Below are positions 1 to 11,804 of a DNA stretch of 64,000 bases, one piece after another. The translations under genes were made by a program, and so were the position numbers. The stretch's first letter is position 1; each line of letters begins with the position of its first letter. Source of the stretch: Phyto melanocephala (lineage: Eukaryota; Arthropoda; Insecta; Diptera; Rhinophoridae); contig OW799233.1 of the NCBI GenBank assembly GCA_941918925.1, forward strand, positions 176,855,235-176,919,234. The letters run 5' to 3'. The notes under the pieces are model-generated. The model saw only the letters and a program-made list of their open reading frames with translations. It was not told where the DNA came from and did no database searches.

Positions 1-696
1 GTTCGAGTGTTTGAACGATCCAGACAATTTCTGCAATGTTTGTGGCCAGTTTATAAAAAAAAATCACGCACACAAGTTTACTCCAGCAGTACAATTGCAC
101 TATTTGAATTATTTTGGTATTTCACCAAATATCACAGAACCATGGACACCTAAGTCGCTGTGTGATCTTTGCTATATAATCTTAACCAACTGGGCAGCTG
201 GCGGAAGGTAAGAATTTTTATTTAAACACATTATACATAGCGAATATAGTAATTTATTTTAATTTTAGCCGCCATATGAAATTCGATACACCAATGATGT
301 GGAAAAAGCCGCTATGCCATTCCACAGACTGTTATTTTTGCCTCACCACAAACAGTGGGGTAGGAAGATTTTTTAAATGGAACTACGCTCAAGTGGGATC
401 GTTTGCGCTTCCAGTACCACATTCGCATGATGTGCCATATCCAGTGTGCCCTGGTGCATCTCTTCAAAAAGCAGAATCGTCAGAAGAAGAGTCCGAGTCA
501 AATGCAAGCGAATTTGAGCCGGGTGCAAAGCGAAAATTACTGTCACAGGCCGAACTAAACGATTGGGTGCGCGATTTTGGTCTCACTAAGGAGAAAGCCG
601 AACTTTTTGCGTCTCGGATGATACAGTGTGGATTTGCGGCTTCAGAAGTGAAAGTAACAGCGTACAGAAACCGTCACAAGGAGTATGCTCAAAATA
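1..696 (+). CDS. Cysteine-rich arthropod multicopy protein, partial
   Basis: Two exons are visible. The first is open from the window edge (codons from base 2) to 207, followed by a GTAAGA donor. The second runs from 269, after a TTTTAG acceptor, to 696 before GTAAGTG. Splicing joins GGS to RHMKFDTPMMW in frame. The protein has CxxC pairs (FCNVCG, CDLC, CYFC) that look metal-binding, then a Ser/Glu-rich linker and a C-terminal helical segment ending near YRNRHKEY. It resembles an uncharacterised protein present in many copies in arthropod genomes, often near transposons. I cannot assign a function. The N-terminus lies before the window and the third exon was not found; the retrotransposon at 1.9-7.8 kb may sit in its next intron or may have truncated it. 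Confidence 0.6.
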
Positions 697-1889
697 GTAA
701 GTGTACCTCCAAAAATTAAAAAAAAAAATTAAAAAATTTGTATCTCGCAAACCAATCGACAGAAAAATTTTTAAAATTCATTTTCGTGTTCAGTAGGTCC
801 AAATCCATGAGAAAAAGTATGCTAGAACCAAATAACAAAATGGCTGTTGCCTAGTGTTATTTATAGTCTAAGTAGCTACAACCTAGTGACAGAAAAAAAA
901 ATGAATAAAAATAAAACATTTTCCCTTCAATAATGTTTTAATATATCTATCGGATTTGGTTGGTATTAATTAATTTATTCTTGCGTACGCCAGTCAACAA
1001 CAACTTTATTTTCATTTCTAATGACAATATATATGTTTTCGAACAAACAATAGTTGTTTATTTTCGTTAATTTGTTTGAACTTACTGTAAGATCGGACTC
1101 AGAATTATGTTATTGTACTAGGTGACTAACGTCTCCCAGTTCTTAATGGCATAGCTCCCCTAGAACGTTAACGGGGACGCACTATTAGTACAATGACAGT
1201 TACAAAATGTAACTAGCTAAGAAACGTTAGTTTCTAGTTCAAACAAAAAAAACGAAAATTTCATTGTAAATGAATATTGATGTTGTTGACTAAGCGAACC
1301 AATTAGAATACTGAAATACTTAACTAAATCTATTTTTGCCTACAATAAACTTTATTAACTTAAAAAAAAACAAATTCAAAAGTAATAAATTCAATAATTA
1401 ATTCCTAATACTAATATTTACTATACTATGTAGCCTAAATATATATGTACTATTACTCATAACTAACAATTCATTTAATGTATTCTAAATTTACTATTAT
1501 ATTATTATTAATATAACTATATAAACTAAGCCTAGAAAATAAAAATACTAATACCTATTTAAATCCAAAAAATTCAATTTACTACTTAAAAAAAATAAAT
1601 AAATAAAATATTTGAAATGATAATAAAACAAAATCTAGATGTTTTCATTTCATTAGAAATATACTGATAAAATAACTAAAATAAAAATCTAAAATAAACT
1701 AAAAAAATAAAAAACTAAAAATAAAAACTAAATACCATATATAAATTGTCGTAGGAGGTAACTACAGAAGAATATTAGGGTAAAATTAGAAAAATTATTT
1801 TTAATTATTTTGCAAGGTAAGGTATAAAAACAAAAATTTTATAAAACGATATAAAAAGAACTTGGTAACGTATAGACAAATAACAGATC
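697..1889. other. AT-rich non-coding flank of the gypsy element
   Basis: No gene is visible. Most of the stretch is A/T-rich simple sequence. Positions about 1080-1250 are less AT-rich and hold a short inverted pair (TTGTACTA near 1113 and TAGTACAA near 1187). The 3' LTR of the element should lie here, but nothing matches the candidate 5' LTR beyond 7841, so no LTR is called. Confidence 0.4.
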
Positions 1890-4800
1890 TTATTGTTTTA
1901 TGTCCTTTGCGTGGTATACTCCGATTATTTTCCCCTGTAGATCTTCTAGCTCGTAAAAACAATTACCTACCGGACGAACTATGCGACATTTAAGAAACTT
2001 CTTTCCCATTTTCGCGTTATATAACTTACTGGAGTCGCTGAGGGTGAAATTGCGTCGAAAAACTTCTTGACCTGGACGAAATTTAATTTTACGCGCGCGT
2101 TTATTATACACTTTAGCGCGAAGTGAATAACTTTTTGCCAAATTTTTACGAATTTTATCGTGTATAAGTGCGTTTCTAGACGGTTTCGGTAAGAAGTTCA
2201 TCTCAGCGTCCTCCAGAAGTTCGAGTTTCTTCGCCAATTGGTAAACGCTTCCGTGTGTGATCATATTCGTCCCAAACAAAGCGAAATAGGGAGTCATACC
2301 AATCGATGTGTGCACCGATGACCTGAGAGCACACTCTATCTCTGAGAGATGGTTATCCCAATCTCTCTGGTCACTCTTTAAGTATGATCTTATAGCTGCT
2401 AATATCGATTGGTTGACTCTCTCAGACGCATTGGCTGGAGGCGAATATATTGCCGTTTTCATGTGTTTTACGCCAAACAGTTTTACCATTTCTCCAAATT
2501 CTTTCGAAACAAATTGGCTGCCGTTGTCAGATAAAATAATCTCAGGTACGCCAAATTTGTGGAAGACTTCTGAAACAAGAAATCTCACTACGTTTTTGTT
2601 GTTGGCTTTGGCCATAGCTTTAAGCAAAACAAATTTGGAGAAATGATCTAACACTATGAAAATAAAGCAATTACCAGACTTTGACCGAACGTATGGACCT
2701 AAAAAGTCTATATAAATTTTTTGAAATGGACGATTTATTTGCGTAACCTCTTCGCTCATCGGGGGTCTCAAAATTTGGTTCGAAGGCTTATTTTCTTTAC
2801 AGATTTCACACTGTTGAACGAAATCTCTGACTTGGATTGTCATATGCGGCCAATAAAAATATTCTCTTATACGTTTAAGAGTTTTATGAAAACCTCTATG
2901 TCCAGCTGTTGGTGGATTATGAGCTTGAACGATAAGCTCTCTACGTAGCTGAGCTGGGACCCAGATTTTCCACGAAAAGTCTTCGGACAAAATATCGCCA
3001 TTATAATGTTAGGTACGCTTATAAATGTAATCACCTTCAATTTTCAAATCTGGTAACTGATCTTTACTTTCATTAATAGCATCCCGAAGTTCCGAATATT
3101 CATCCGATGAAAAAGCCGGTGAGTTAAGGTCGATAAGACGTGACACTTCGCTAACGATTTCATCCATGGCATACCGCGAGAGAGTGTCTGGCACCACGTT
3201 TTTACTCCCTTGACGATGTTCAATATCAAACGAATACGATTGCAGTAACAAGCTCCATCGGGCTAGCCTACCACTGAGCTCCTTATTGGACATCAGCCAT
3301 TTTAAACTCGAGTGGTCTGTTATGACCGTGAATGGCATGAGCTCGATGTATGCCCTAAACTTTTTAATGGCCATTACTACTGCCAGACACTCCCGCTCTG
3401 TCACCGAATAATTTCGTTGCGCGGGCGTTAATTTCTGCGACATATACGCAATAGGGTGTTCACCGTCGGTTTCGTCTTTTTGAAAAAGAACCGCACCGAT
3501 ACCGATGTCAGACGCGTCACATTGGACAAAAAACGTTTTCGAAAAATCTGGATGGCGTAACACGGGACTCGAGGTAAGGGCTTGTTTTAATTTGTCAAAC
3601 GACTTTTTCGCTTCATCCGTAAAATTAAAAGTTTTCGATTTTTTAAGCGTCTCAAAAACTGGTGTAGCTATAGTCGCGTAATCTTTAATAAAGCGGCGAT
3701 ACCAGCCGGTAGTCCCCATAAATCCGCGTACTTGTCTAGGTGTCTTTGGATAAGGAAATTCGAGTATCGAAGATATTTTTGCAGGATCAGGCTTTAGTCT
3801 GCCTCCTCCTACTATATATCCAAGATACCGAAGTTCCTTAAAACAAAACTTTGATTTTTCAACATTTATTGTCAATGTAGCATTAGAAAGTAAATCGGCA
3901 ACTCGCTCTAGTGTACTAACATGAGTTTGAAAATCTGGGGTGACTATGAGTAAATCGTCTAGATACACAAAAACTCGATCGCGCAAGTCGGAAGGAATCA
4001 CTTTATCCATTAAACGGCATAACCTTTGAGCTGCATTACACAACCCAAAAGGCATGACCGTGAAATGATATAGTGGTCTCCCCGGCACTGTAAAAGCAGT
4101 TTTTTCGCGACTTTGTATATCTAGTGGAATTTGCCAGAATGCATCTTTTAAATCCACACTAGATATATAATACGTGTCATTTAGTCTGCTGAGCAATCCC
4201 TCTATATGCGGAAGTGGATAAGCGTCTTTAACTGTGAGTGCATTGAGCTTTCGTGCGTCTAAACAAAGCCTGTTCTTCGTACCTTTACGCACTAACGTCA
4301 CTGGATTATTCCAGGGGCTTTGACTCGTCTCAATAACACCCATAGCAAGCATTCGATCCAATTCAGCATACATGAGTTTTTGCACAGCAGGAGAAACTGG
4401 ATAATGTCTCTGCTTTACAGGCACTGCGTCTTGCGTATCTATGCTATGTGTTTCTAAATCGGTTTTCCCAAGTCCCTTTTCAACAAAAGATGGAAAATTT
4501 GCGATAGCTGCTTTCAATAACTTTCTGTTCTGATCACAAAGTACATGCATTAAAGGATTTGTTGAGCTTTCACTCGCCTCCTCACTCCAAAGCATATCAT
4601 TTGTGGTCAAGCAATCTAAATTGACAATAAGTTTAAATTTTTTCATAAAATCGACACCTAGAAATAACGCTCGCTTCAAGGTCGGTACAAGATAAAAAGT
4701 AATATTACTTTCTATTCTATTAAATTTGATTTTTGCTATAAACCGTCCTTGAATATTATGGGACCTACCGTCGGCAGTTTTTACCGTTGCCGGAAACTTA

Positions 4801-5285
4801 CGAATTTCTACACCCGCTTTTTCCGCGATCTCAAAACAACCTTCGCCGAGAACCGTTACGGTTGCACCGCTATCTAGAAGACCTTCAATCTCTACCCCAT
4901 TGATAGAGATACGGGTATATAACCGTGTATCATCACCTTCGTACAACGATACGTTGGCAATCTCACGCCTAAGCTCTTTTCTTTTTCTATAGCGTTCTCT
5001 AGCTTTTTCTATCCGCGTCTTCTTAAAAATCCTGTTTCTAACCTCCCTATACTCTCTGATTCTTTCATGCAATGGTTTTATTTCCCTAATTTTAAATTCT
5101 TCTGCCTTTTCACTTATCCTAACTTTATTATTATTATTATTAACTAAGATTCTAACGACCCGATTATTCTCCTTTTCCTCTAGGCTGTTAAAATCCTCCA
5201 GTGTGTTTACTGGGCGGTGGGATTCGGACGCTGTTCCCCAGTCATTAACGGGTCCGGCCTCCGGTTTCCCGTACACCTTGGACAT
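1890..5285 (-). pseudogene. pol: gypsy pol, broken by one stop codon
   Basis: From 5285 the frame encodes an aspartic protease (LLDSGATVTVLG), a reverse transcriptase with YLDD (VFVYLDDLLIV), and RNase H (QCDASDIGIGAVLF, ITDHSSLKW). It stops at TAA 3011-3009. The same frame reopens at once and continues to 1890 with an integrase: an HHCC finger (H-H then CEIC), the DDE triad in YIDFLGP, LSDNGSQF and NASERVN, and a basic C-terminal domain. Because the two halves are in one frame with no indel, the break is a single nonsense change. The gag-side start at 5285 is an ATG, but translation probably enters by -1 frameshift from gag. Confidence 0.9.
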
Positions 5286-6772
5286 TTGGGCGTAACAGTG
5301 TTATCCATACCACATTTAAAGCAAAACAGACGCCTTGTTGGTGATGGACAGTCCATGTAACCATGGCCAGGTTTTCTGCAATTCCAGCAGACGTATTTTG
5401 TGGTAGTGGCTAAAGCATCAACATCTACGCTTACGTTTTCATTTTCATTCCATTCCAATTCATGGACACGCTGATGGAACTGACGTTGATTGTATGCTTG
5501 TCGCTGTGTCTGCAAAAGCGACTCTGCCTTTTTGCATTCCTGGCGAAAATGACTCAGGCCAAACATACGAATTGGGAAAACTAATTGCGCCATTGAGGTA
5601 CGTAAATTTGTCTTCATTATATCTATTAATTCCACCTCACTTATCGGTTTGTTTTGTTGGCTATGTAGTCTTAGTACCGCATTATAATAGTCCTCAAAAG
5701 ACTCCTGAGGCATTTGGCGACGGTCCATTATTTGCCGATGAATTTCGATATCGCTGTTAAAGCGCCTAAAACGGCTCACAATGGCATGTTTTAATTCATC
5801 CCATGAGTTTGTGGGCTGGAGACGCCTCTGCATCCAGTACCACTCAAGTGCATCACCGGACAACAGTTGATGAAAATGTCTCATCACTTCAGACCAACTG
5901 CTACCATAGTCTTTACGCATTTCCTCGACACGAAAAACGAATTCCTGCGCACCCATTGTTTTTGAGCTGCCGTCAAAATTAACACCCCATTTATCCAACC
6001 CTGGCCTACGATGAGTATCGAAATTATACGCCGGTGGATAAAACGGTGCTTGTACGTCGTGTTGTTCAAACGTACTGTTGTTTGCGTCGAGCGGCTGAAA
6101 ATGTGAAGCGTTGTGGCTATGCTGTGAGCGGTTATACTGCTGTTGATGAAACGCTTGAGGTAGTGGATTTAAATATGGTCTCCCCGGTGGCTGTTGATTA
6201 ACCATATTGGGTTGTTGTCTTATTGATGGTATAGGCTGCATATTGACATTTGCCATTGGTGGCTGATCCCTCACCATTTGTGCTGGTTGCCTTTCAGTAT
6301 TAATCGGCAGAGGTTGATTTGACGGTACCGGTACAACCGAACCAGCAGATAACGAACGAATACTATCTGCTACAATACGAGGTACTATTTCACGTAAACG
6401 TTCTTCCATTGAACGCATTATTTCCGTATGCCTTAGGCCTACAGTAGACTCCACCAAATTCTGCAAGTCTGGTACTACGGGTCTAGCTGGTAGTTGATTT
6501 GTAGCCAAACTGCTACGGAATTCTTGGCGTACATTTCTGGCCGTCAGACTGCTATATTCCGGTGACGTAATGCTACCTTCAGCTTCCACTATAGGATTTG
6601 GTAAAGCATACTGTGCGTTTATTTGGGCTGAATTAGCACTATGTGGTGTGTACGTTACTGTTGTTGTAGTTGTTGTTATAGGTGGTAAACTAGCGTTATT
6701 TCCACCGAGGACTGGCCTAGAGGAAGTAGATGCGGAATCGCTGTTCATTTTACTTGCCCTAGTCTGTACCAT
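5207..6772 (-). CDS. gag: gypsy Gag polyprotein
   Basis: I take the ATG at 6772 (MVQTRASK) as the start. The ORF is open 15 codons further upstream, but with only a TTG there. The product is about 521 residues. The N-terminal half is Gln/Asn/Pro-rich and low in complexity. The middle (about residues 260-450) matches a Ty3/gypsy capsid fold, the family from which Arc derives (WGVNFDGSSKT, FRVEEMRKDYG, GDALEWYWMQRR, ESFEDYYNAVLRL). The C-terminus carries zinc knuckles: CWNCRKPGHGYMDC, then CFKCGMDNTVTPKCPRC. It would package element RNA into particles. The frame is uninterrupted, unlike pol. Confidence 0.88.
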   Translation of the reverse strand: MVQTRASKMNSDSASTSSRPVLGGNNASLPPITTTTTTVTYTPHSANSAQINAQYALPNPIVEAEGSITSPEYSSLTARNVRQEFRSSLATNQLPARPVVPDLQNLVESTVGLRHTEIMRSMEERLREIVPRIVADSIRSLSAGSVVPVPSNQPLPINTERQPAQMVRDQPPMANVNMQPIPSIRQQPNMVNQQPPGRPYLNPLPQAFHQQQYNRSQHSHNASHFQPLDANNSTFEQHDVQAPFYPPAYNFDTHRRPGLDKWGVNFDGSSKTMGAQEFVFRVEEMRKDYGSSWSEVMRHFHQLLSGDALEWYWMQRRLQPTNSWDELKHAIVSRFRRFNSDIEIHRQIMDRRQMPQESFEDYYNAVLRLHSQQNKPISEVELIDIMKTNLRTSMAQLVFPIRMFGLSHFRQECKKAESLLQTQRQAYNQRQFHQRVHELEWNENENVSVDVDALATTTKYVCWNCRKPGHGYMDCPSPTRRLFCFKCGMDNTVTPKCPRCTGNRRPDPLMTGEQRPNPTAQ

Positions 6773-7816
6773 GCCATCCAAAAAAAATAATAATAAATAA
6801 TCCAAAAAGAATAACAAAATCTAAACTAACTAATAAAAAACAAAATTATAAAAAAAAATTGGAATAATAAAAACTAAATAATAAAACAAAAAAAAAAAAA
6901 TAAAAGATTAAAAAAATATCAAAAAAAAATTTAATAATAATAAAAACTACAAAATAAAAAGAAATTGAAAAATAATAAAAAAATGAAAAATAATAAAAAA
7001 TTAAAAATAATAAAAACCTTAATAAAAAAAACGAAATACTGTATAAATTAGCAAATAATTATCAAATATCAATAATTTTCAATATAATTATCAGTTCAAA
7101 AGAAAATAAGAAAAACAAAATTTCATTAAACCTGTATAAAAAATTAAAACCAGGCTGAGAAATAATTGATTTTATTAAATTTAAGTATTTTGCAAAAAAA
7201 AAAAAAAAATTCATACATATACACACAATTATTCAAAAATATAGATTTTCTTCGATTTCAAGATTGCAAGAAAGTGAGATATTTTTCTAAACTGTAGGTC
7301 AAATTACTGGCTAGAGAAATTAAATACCAAAACGTTTAATATTCTAACTTCTTTTATTTTCTAGGTATCAAAACTGAGGATTGAGTTGAAAAGACTGGTA
7401 GCTAAAACTTCGCCAAACTAGAAATCTTCAGCAGATCGACAATGAAACTTCTTGTGAAAGCGTTTGTTTCACGACTTATCCACTGAAAAATTCCAGCTTG
7501 GTGAGTATAACTTTGGGCTATTGTAATCTACTTTAAATTAATGGTTTCTTGCTTGTTACTCTGTTTTCGAAAACACTGTAGCTAACATTACTCAAATATT
7601 AATTTTGTAGTAATGTGACTTACAAGTGCTCTCGAAACCCGAGAAATAGCAAGCCTTTCTATTTCTCATCCAGCAGGATCATCTCCTTAACGTCGCAAAT
7701 ACTAAACAACCTTGATGGATTGGTTTTAGTATGACTTACGCTAAAAAGATGACCTCTACTCAACGACAAACAAAAAGTAAAAAAAACGAAACTGAAAAAG
7801 GAAACCCGAATTTCGG
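6773..7816 (-). other. gypsy element leader (5' UTR)
   Basis: This lies between the putative primer-binding site and the gag ATG on the minus strand. Positions 6780-7210 are almost pure A/T with long A runs; 7260-7816 is more complex but has no convincing ORF. Confidence 0.5.
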
Positions 7817-7836
7817 GCCCCCATTGTTGGGCGCCA
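7817..7836 (-). promoter_or_regulatory. Candidate tRNA-Lys primer-binding site
   Basis: The minus strand reads TGGCGCCCAACAATGGGGGC. Its first 11 bases match the TGGCGCCCAAC start of tRNA-Lys-primed retroelement binding sites; the rest matches loosely. It lies about 1 kb upstream of gag. Four A bases separate it from a sequence ending TTGACA on the minus strand, a plausible LTR 3' end (plus-strand 7841). Confidence 0.6.
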
Positions 7837-7840
7837 TTTT

Positions 7841-9299
7841 TGTCAAGGGTCTCTTGGGCCAAAGCCCGGTGAATGACTGATGGCAACGCTAAAAATAAAA
7901 CAAGCTGGAGTTGTCCGGCTACTCCGGTAGAGCGCGTGAGGTTCGCCATCAAGCCATCCACAAGACACTGAGCAAAAAAAAGTAAGTAAAACAAAACAAA
8001 ACTTCAACCCTCAGTTTTGTGTCCCATGGTTCTCTTATGTTTACGCTTTGGTATTCAACTTCCTAGCCTGCAGCTGGTGGAATGCTGCATTGGCCTGCCC
8101 ACCCCTAACCATGGCAAATCTTCGGCCATTTATCTACTGATTTGCCCCTACTTATATTTGGCCCTACAGCTTAGATTTTCTCACTTACCTTTCTTTCCAG
8201 ATTATTCCATCGTGGGATATTTACACACCGTTCATGACATTTGTCACGTCTCGTCTAAAGTCCGTCGTCCAGAAAAAACACAAGGTCTCCCCAATATAGG
8301 ATTTACGATGACGATATGCGCCAGAGATGAAACTAATGAGCTCACTATTTTCTTCCGACACCAACCAAATGCCAACTTTGGGCCACACAAAAAGGTAGTA
8401 TCTAAACACCTAAAATTATTTTACCGACTTGTATTTTTCCTATTACCGTCCGAAGCTGTCTGCAGTCTGGTGTGATACCTCTGGAGTTGGGAGCCTCTGG
8501 TGTGTGTGCAAATCCTATTACGGTGTTGTGATGGAGTAATGTAACCAGGATGTGTTGGTGGTATTTTAATGCGGTGTTTATTTAATAAAACTGTATTCAC
8601 GTTGTTTTAAAAATTTATGTGTGAGGGTGTGTATGTATTTATATATGATTTTGTTTATCTTTGTTAAAAAACCAAAAATCAAAATTTCTTTACTTTTCAC
8701 TTAATAAAAAAACTTGTGTGTATTTGCATGTATTGTATTTATTGTATTTATTTAAATTTAATCTTATTAATTTAAATAAAAATATATATCATTTAACAAC
8801 AGAAAAATTAACAAATATGTTTTCTTTCTGTTCTCTTCTTTTATTTTTAAATTAAATTAACTTTCTTTGTCTATTAATTAAAAATTGTATGTTTTTCAAA
8901 TATATAACTTTCTTTTCATTTCCTTATATTTGACACAGCGAAAATTAAAAACTTTCTTTAATTAATTTTTCTTTCACCACTCGCACCTTGTTTTTTCTCG
9001 CTTCACGAAACTTTTTTCTTTTCCTTCTCTCAAACTTCAAAAAAAAACTCCCCCAACTTCAAATTTCCCTTCAACTTTTTTCCCGCCTTTTTCAACATTT
9101 TCCGACATCTTTTCTTAACATACTTTTACCTCATCAGCTGAACTTTACATCTCATCAAAATTTCACTCTTCTTCTTCCACTTTCATTCACTACCTTAACC
9201 CTAAAACGAGCCACATGACAAATAATAATAATAATTTGTGTTTTATTTAAATTCAACATCGGTCCTTAAAATTCAATCGCCCTTTATAACTTCGATATG
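7841..9299. other. Probable 5' LTR/flank of the gypsy element; no gene
   Basis: Beyond the primer-binding site, 7841-8540 has clearly higher GC than its surroundings, as expected for LTR sequence. The outer LTR edge could not be fixed, and no copy was seen on the 3' side. From 8560 to 9230 the sequence is AT-rich and then C/T-rich (8980-9200) with no recognisable gene. The 152-codon plus-strand ORF at 8017-8475 resembles nothing known to me. Confidence 0.35.
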
Positions 9300-9319
9300 C
9301 TACTAAAATGCTTTTGAAA

Positions 9320-10350
9320 ATGTGGTCTTTCAATGAAAGTGGACGTTAAAGTAGGGGTGTCAATAAAGTTTCTGCTAATAAATAGAACTTAGATATTTCA
9401 ATATAGTCCTTTATTTTCCCAAAAATTTTTCAATAGAGAAATTACATGAATTTAAGATAAACCGTTATATGGGAGGTAGGCGTTAAAGTGGGCGTATCAC
9501 CTAAACTTTTTAGAACAACAATAACATTGATTAGAAGGATATATGTAGCGATCACCATACCTCAAATTTTGGCGGTTTTATGAGCTTTTAAATTTCATTA
9601 ACGGTAAATTATGTGAAAAGTGGGCGTTATAATAGGCGTGTCAAAGTTATTTTTTTGAATGACTTCAACCTAGGTGCTTCAATATAGCCCTTTATTATTC
9701 CAAAATCATTATTAGTAGATAAATTATATGAATTTTAGGTAAAACGTTATATGGGAGGTCGGCGTAAAAGTGGACGTGGCACCTTAATTTTCTGGCACAG
9801 TAATGACATTGCCTAGGGGGATGTACGTAGCAAATTTTATCATCATACCTCCAATTTTGGCGGTTTTATGAGCTTTTAAATTTCATTAACGGTATATACC
9901 GTGAAAAGTGGGCGTTATAGTAGGCGTGTCAAAATTGTTTTTGCGAATGAGTACAACTTAGGTGTTTCAATATAGCCCTTTGTTATTCCAAAATCTTTAT
10001 TAATAGAGAAATTATATGAATTTTAGTTAAAACGTTATATGGGAGGTGGGCGTAAAAGTGGGCGTGGCACCTTAATTTTCTGGCACAGTAATGACAATGC
10101 CTAGGGGGATATACGTAGCAAATTTTATCATCATACCTCTAATTTTGGCGGTTTTATGAGCTTTTAAATTTCATTAACGGTAGATAACGTGAAAAGTGGG
10201 CGTTATAGTAGGCGTGTCAAAATTATTTTTGCGAATGAGTACAACTTAGGTGTTTCAATATAGCCCTTTGTAATTCCAAAATCTTTATAAATAGAGAAAT
10301 TATATGAATTTTGAGTAAAACGTTATATGGGAGGTGGGCGTAAAAGTGGG
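9320..10350. repeat. Tandem repeat, period about 285 bp, four units
   Basis: A unit containing CGTTATATGGGAGGTGGGCG recurs at about 9464, 9745, 10031 and 10319. Each unit also has an AGTGGGCGTTATA segment and an ATAGCCCTTT segment. The units diverge by small substitutions. The array runs into the mobile-element end at 10760-10970, so it is probably the internal satellite of that element. A related partial unit recurs at 17270-17720. Confidence 0.8.
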
Positions 10351-10971
10351 CGTGTCACATTGATTTTCCGTTACAGAAAAGCCTCTCACCAAAAAGCAAA
10401 GTGTGAAAAATTTCAGAGTCGTACATCCAAGTTTGTTGCTTTTATGACGTTTTTGTTTTTAAATATACCGAAAAATACACTGTGCGGTATAAATTTTCGT
10501 ACATTTTGATCGATAACTCCTCTCCTAATGCATAGATTTAGATAATTTTAGGGAAAAAATATTGTTTTTACTCAGGAAATATATATTCGTAGTTTCATGA
10601 GTCTACGTTAATGCGTTTGGACACAATTCCATTTTATTCGATGTTCGAAGGACACGGTTTTTTCGACCTACTCTTGCTTTCCGAGCTATAACTCTCTTCC
10701 TAATATTCCGATTTAGCCCATTTGCAATACCAAACAAACCTTGTCTATAAGAAAGATTCTGGCAAAATTTGAGCCCCCTAGCTTTTTCGGTGCGACCGCT
10801 ATCGTGCTTTCAACAGACGGACGGACGGACATAGCTAGATCGTCATCAAATCAAACCCTGATTCAGAATATATATACTTTATGGGGTCTAAAATGGATAT
10901 TTCGATGTGTTACAAACGGAATGACAAAATTAATATACCCCCACCATATTTTTGGTGGCGGGTATAAAACA
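10351..10971 (+). mobile_element. DINE/helentron-like element end (type C)
   Basis: It contains the CAGACGGACGGACATAGCTA core, the TATATATACTTTATGGGGTC block and a terminal GGTGGCGGGTATAAAA, all shared with the element at 16396-17275. The (GTCY)-like core beside a TA-rich block fits the mini-me/DINE repeat class of Diptera. The left end is not defined; the tandem array at 9320-10350 may be part of the same element. Confidence 0.6.
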
Positions 10972-11202
10972 TTTTTATATGAATTCGCCTGATTATTTTT
11001 TTTTAATTTTACATTGATAAAACAGCGAATTCAGTCGAAATCGTCAATGGGTGTTTCTTGTTAAGTGTACACTTGCTCACACCTTAGCGGAATGCGAGGA
11101 AGGTGTCGAAAATGAAATAAACTTGTTTACATTTGCAACCAAGGCGAAACAACATAAATATCTCTCACTACGTAGTACGAAACTTTGTTAAACATAGCGA
11201 AA

Positions 11203-11749
11203 ATGAGTGCGGAAAGCAATAACGATGTTTCATGTAATGTGATAGAAGAAACACAACAAACCAACAGTAATCTTGATGCGGTAACTACGGTGGACAATGA
11301 TGGAAGACCATCGTGTAAATTTGGAAGACAGTGTTATAGGTAATAAATCAAACTTTTTAAAACACTTCTAAGAATATTTTTTAGACAAAATCCACAGCAT
11401 CGAATAGGTATGGCACATCCCGGAGATGGCGACTACATTGTTCCAGATATGCCCGAATGTAATAAAGATGCTTCCAAGTGCAAATATGGCAGAAAATGTT
11501 ATAGTCTTAACCCGGAACATTTTAAAAATTTCTTGCACCCACGCAATAGTAAGTACACCTATTTGATTATTTTTTAAATTATTGTCACTAATACAATTAT
11601 TAGTTAATATTCAACAAAACTACAAAAAATCCTGCATTAAGCGTTCAGGTAATAGAAGAGATAGTGACAGCAGTTTTGATGATGACACTGAGGATCCGTT
11701 TGCCGGAGATACAGGTGGTTCAGACTATAGCCCCAGTGAAGAAGAATAA
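11203..11749 (+). CDS. PBZ (PAR-binding zinc finger) protein, APLF-like
   Basis: Three exons join in frame: 11203-11339 (donor GTAATA), 11385-11548 (acceptor TTTTTTAG, donor GTAAGTA) and 11604-11749 (acceptor ATTATTAG), giving 148 residues. Two C2H2-type PBZ motifs are visible: CKFGRQCYRQNPQHRIGMAH, spanning the first junction, and CKYGRKCY followed by NPEHFKNFLHP. In APLF and CHFR such fingers bind poly(ADP-ribose) at DNA damage. The C-terminus is a Ser/Asp/Glu tail ending SDYSPSEEE, like the histone-binding acidic tail of APLF. FHA and endonuclease-like domains of full APLF are absent, so this is a short fly-type version. The gene converges on trax with 55 bp between stop codons. Confidence 0.85.
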
Positions 11750-11804
11750 TTACTTTATTTTACTTTTTTAAATTCATTAAAAAAAAACACAAAATATATT
11801 AATT

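Larger units (their letters stand above)
1890..7836 (-). mobile_element. Ty3/gypsy LTR retrotransposon, defective copy
   Basis: The minus strand carries, in order, a primer-binding-site candidate (7817-7836), a leader of about 1 kb, gag (6772 to 5207), and pol with protease, reverse transcriptase, RNase H and integrase (5285 to 1890). No env ORF follows. Pol lies in the -1 frame relative to gag and overlaps it by 79 nt, the usual gag-pol frameshift arrangement. The gag zinc-knuckle layout and the lack of env suggest the mdg3/blastopia/micropia group; that placement is inference. A single in-frame stop breaks pol before integrase, and a matching LTR pair could not be found, so this copy is probably immobile. 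Confidence 0.9.

Noticed and set aside
3009..3011. pol stop codon as programmed read-through
   Set aside because: It falls between RNase H and integrase, where gypsy elements have no recoding site. A nonsense mutation is simpler.
8017..8475. 152-codon ORF as a gene
   Set aside because: No known motif, no plausible exon context, and it lies in the suspected LTR/flank of the gypsy element.
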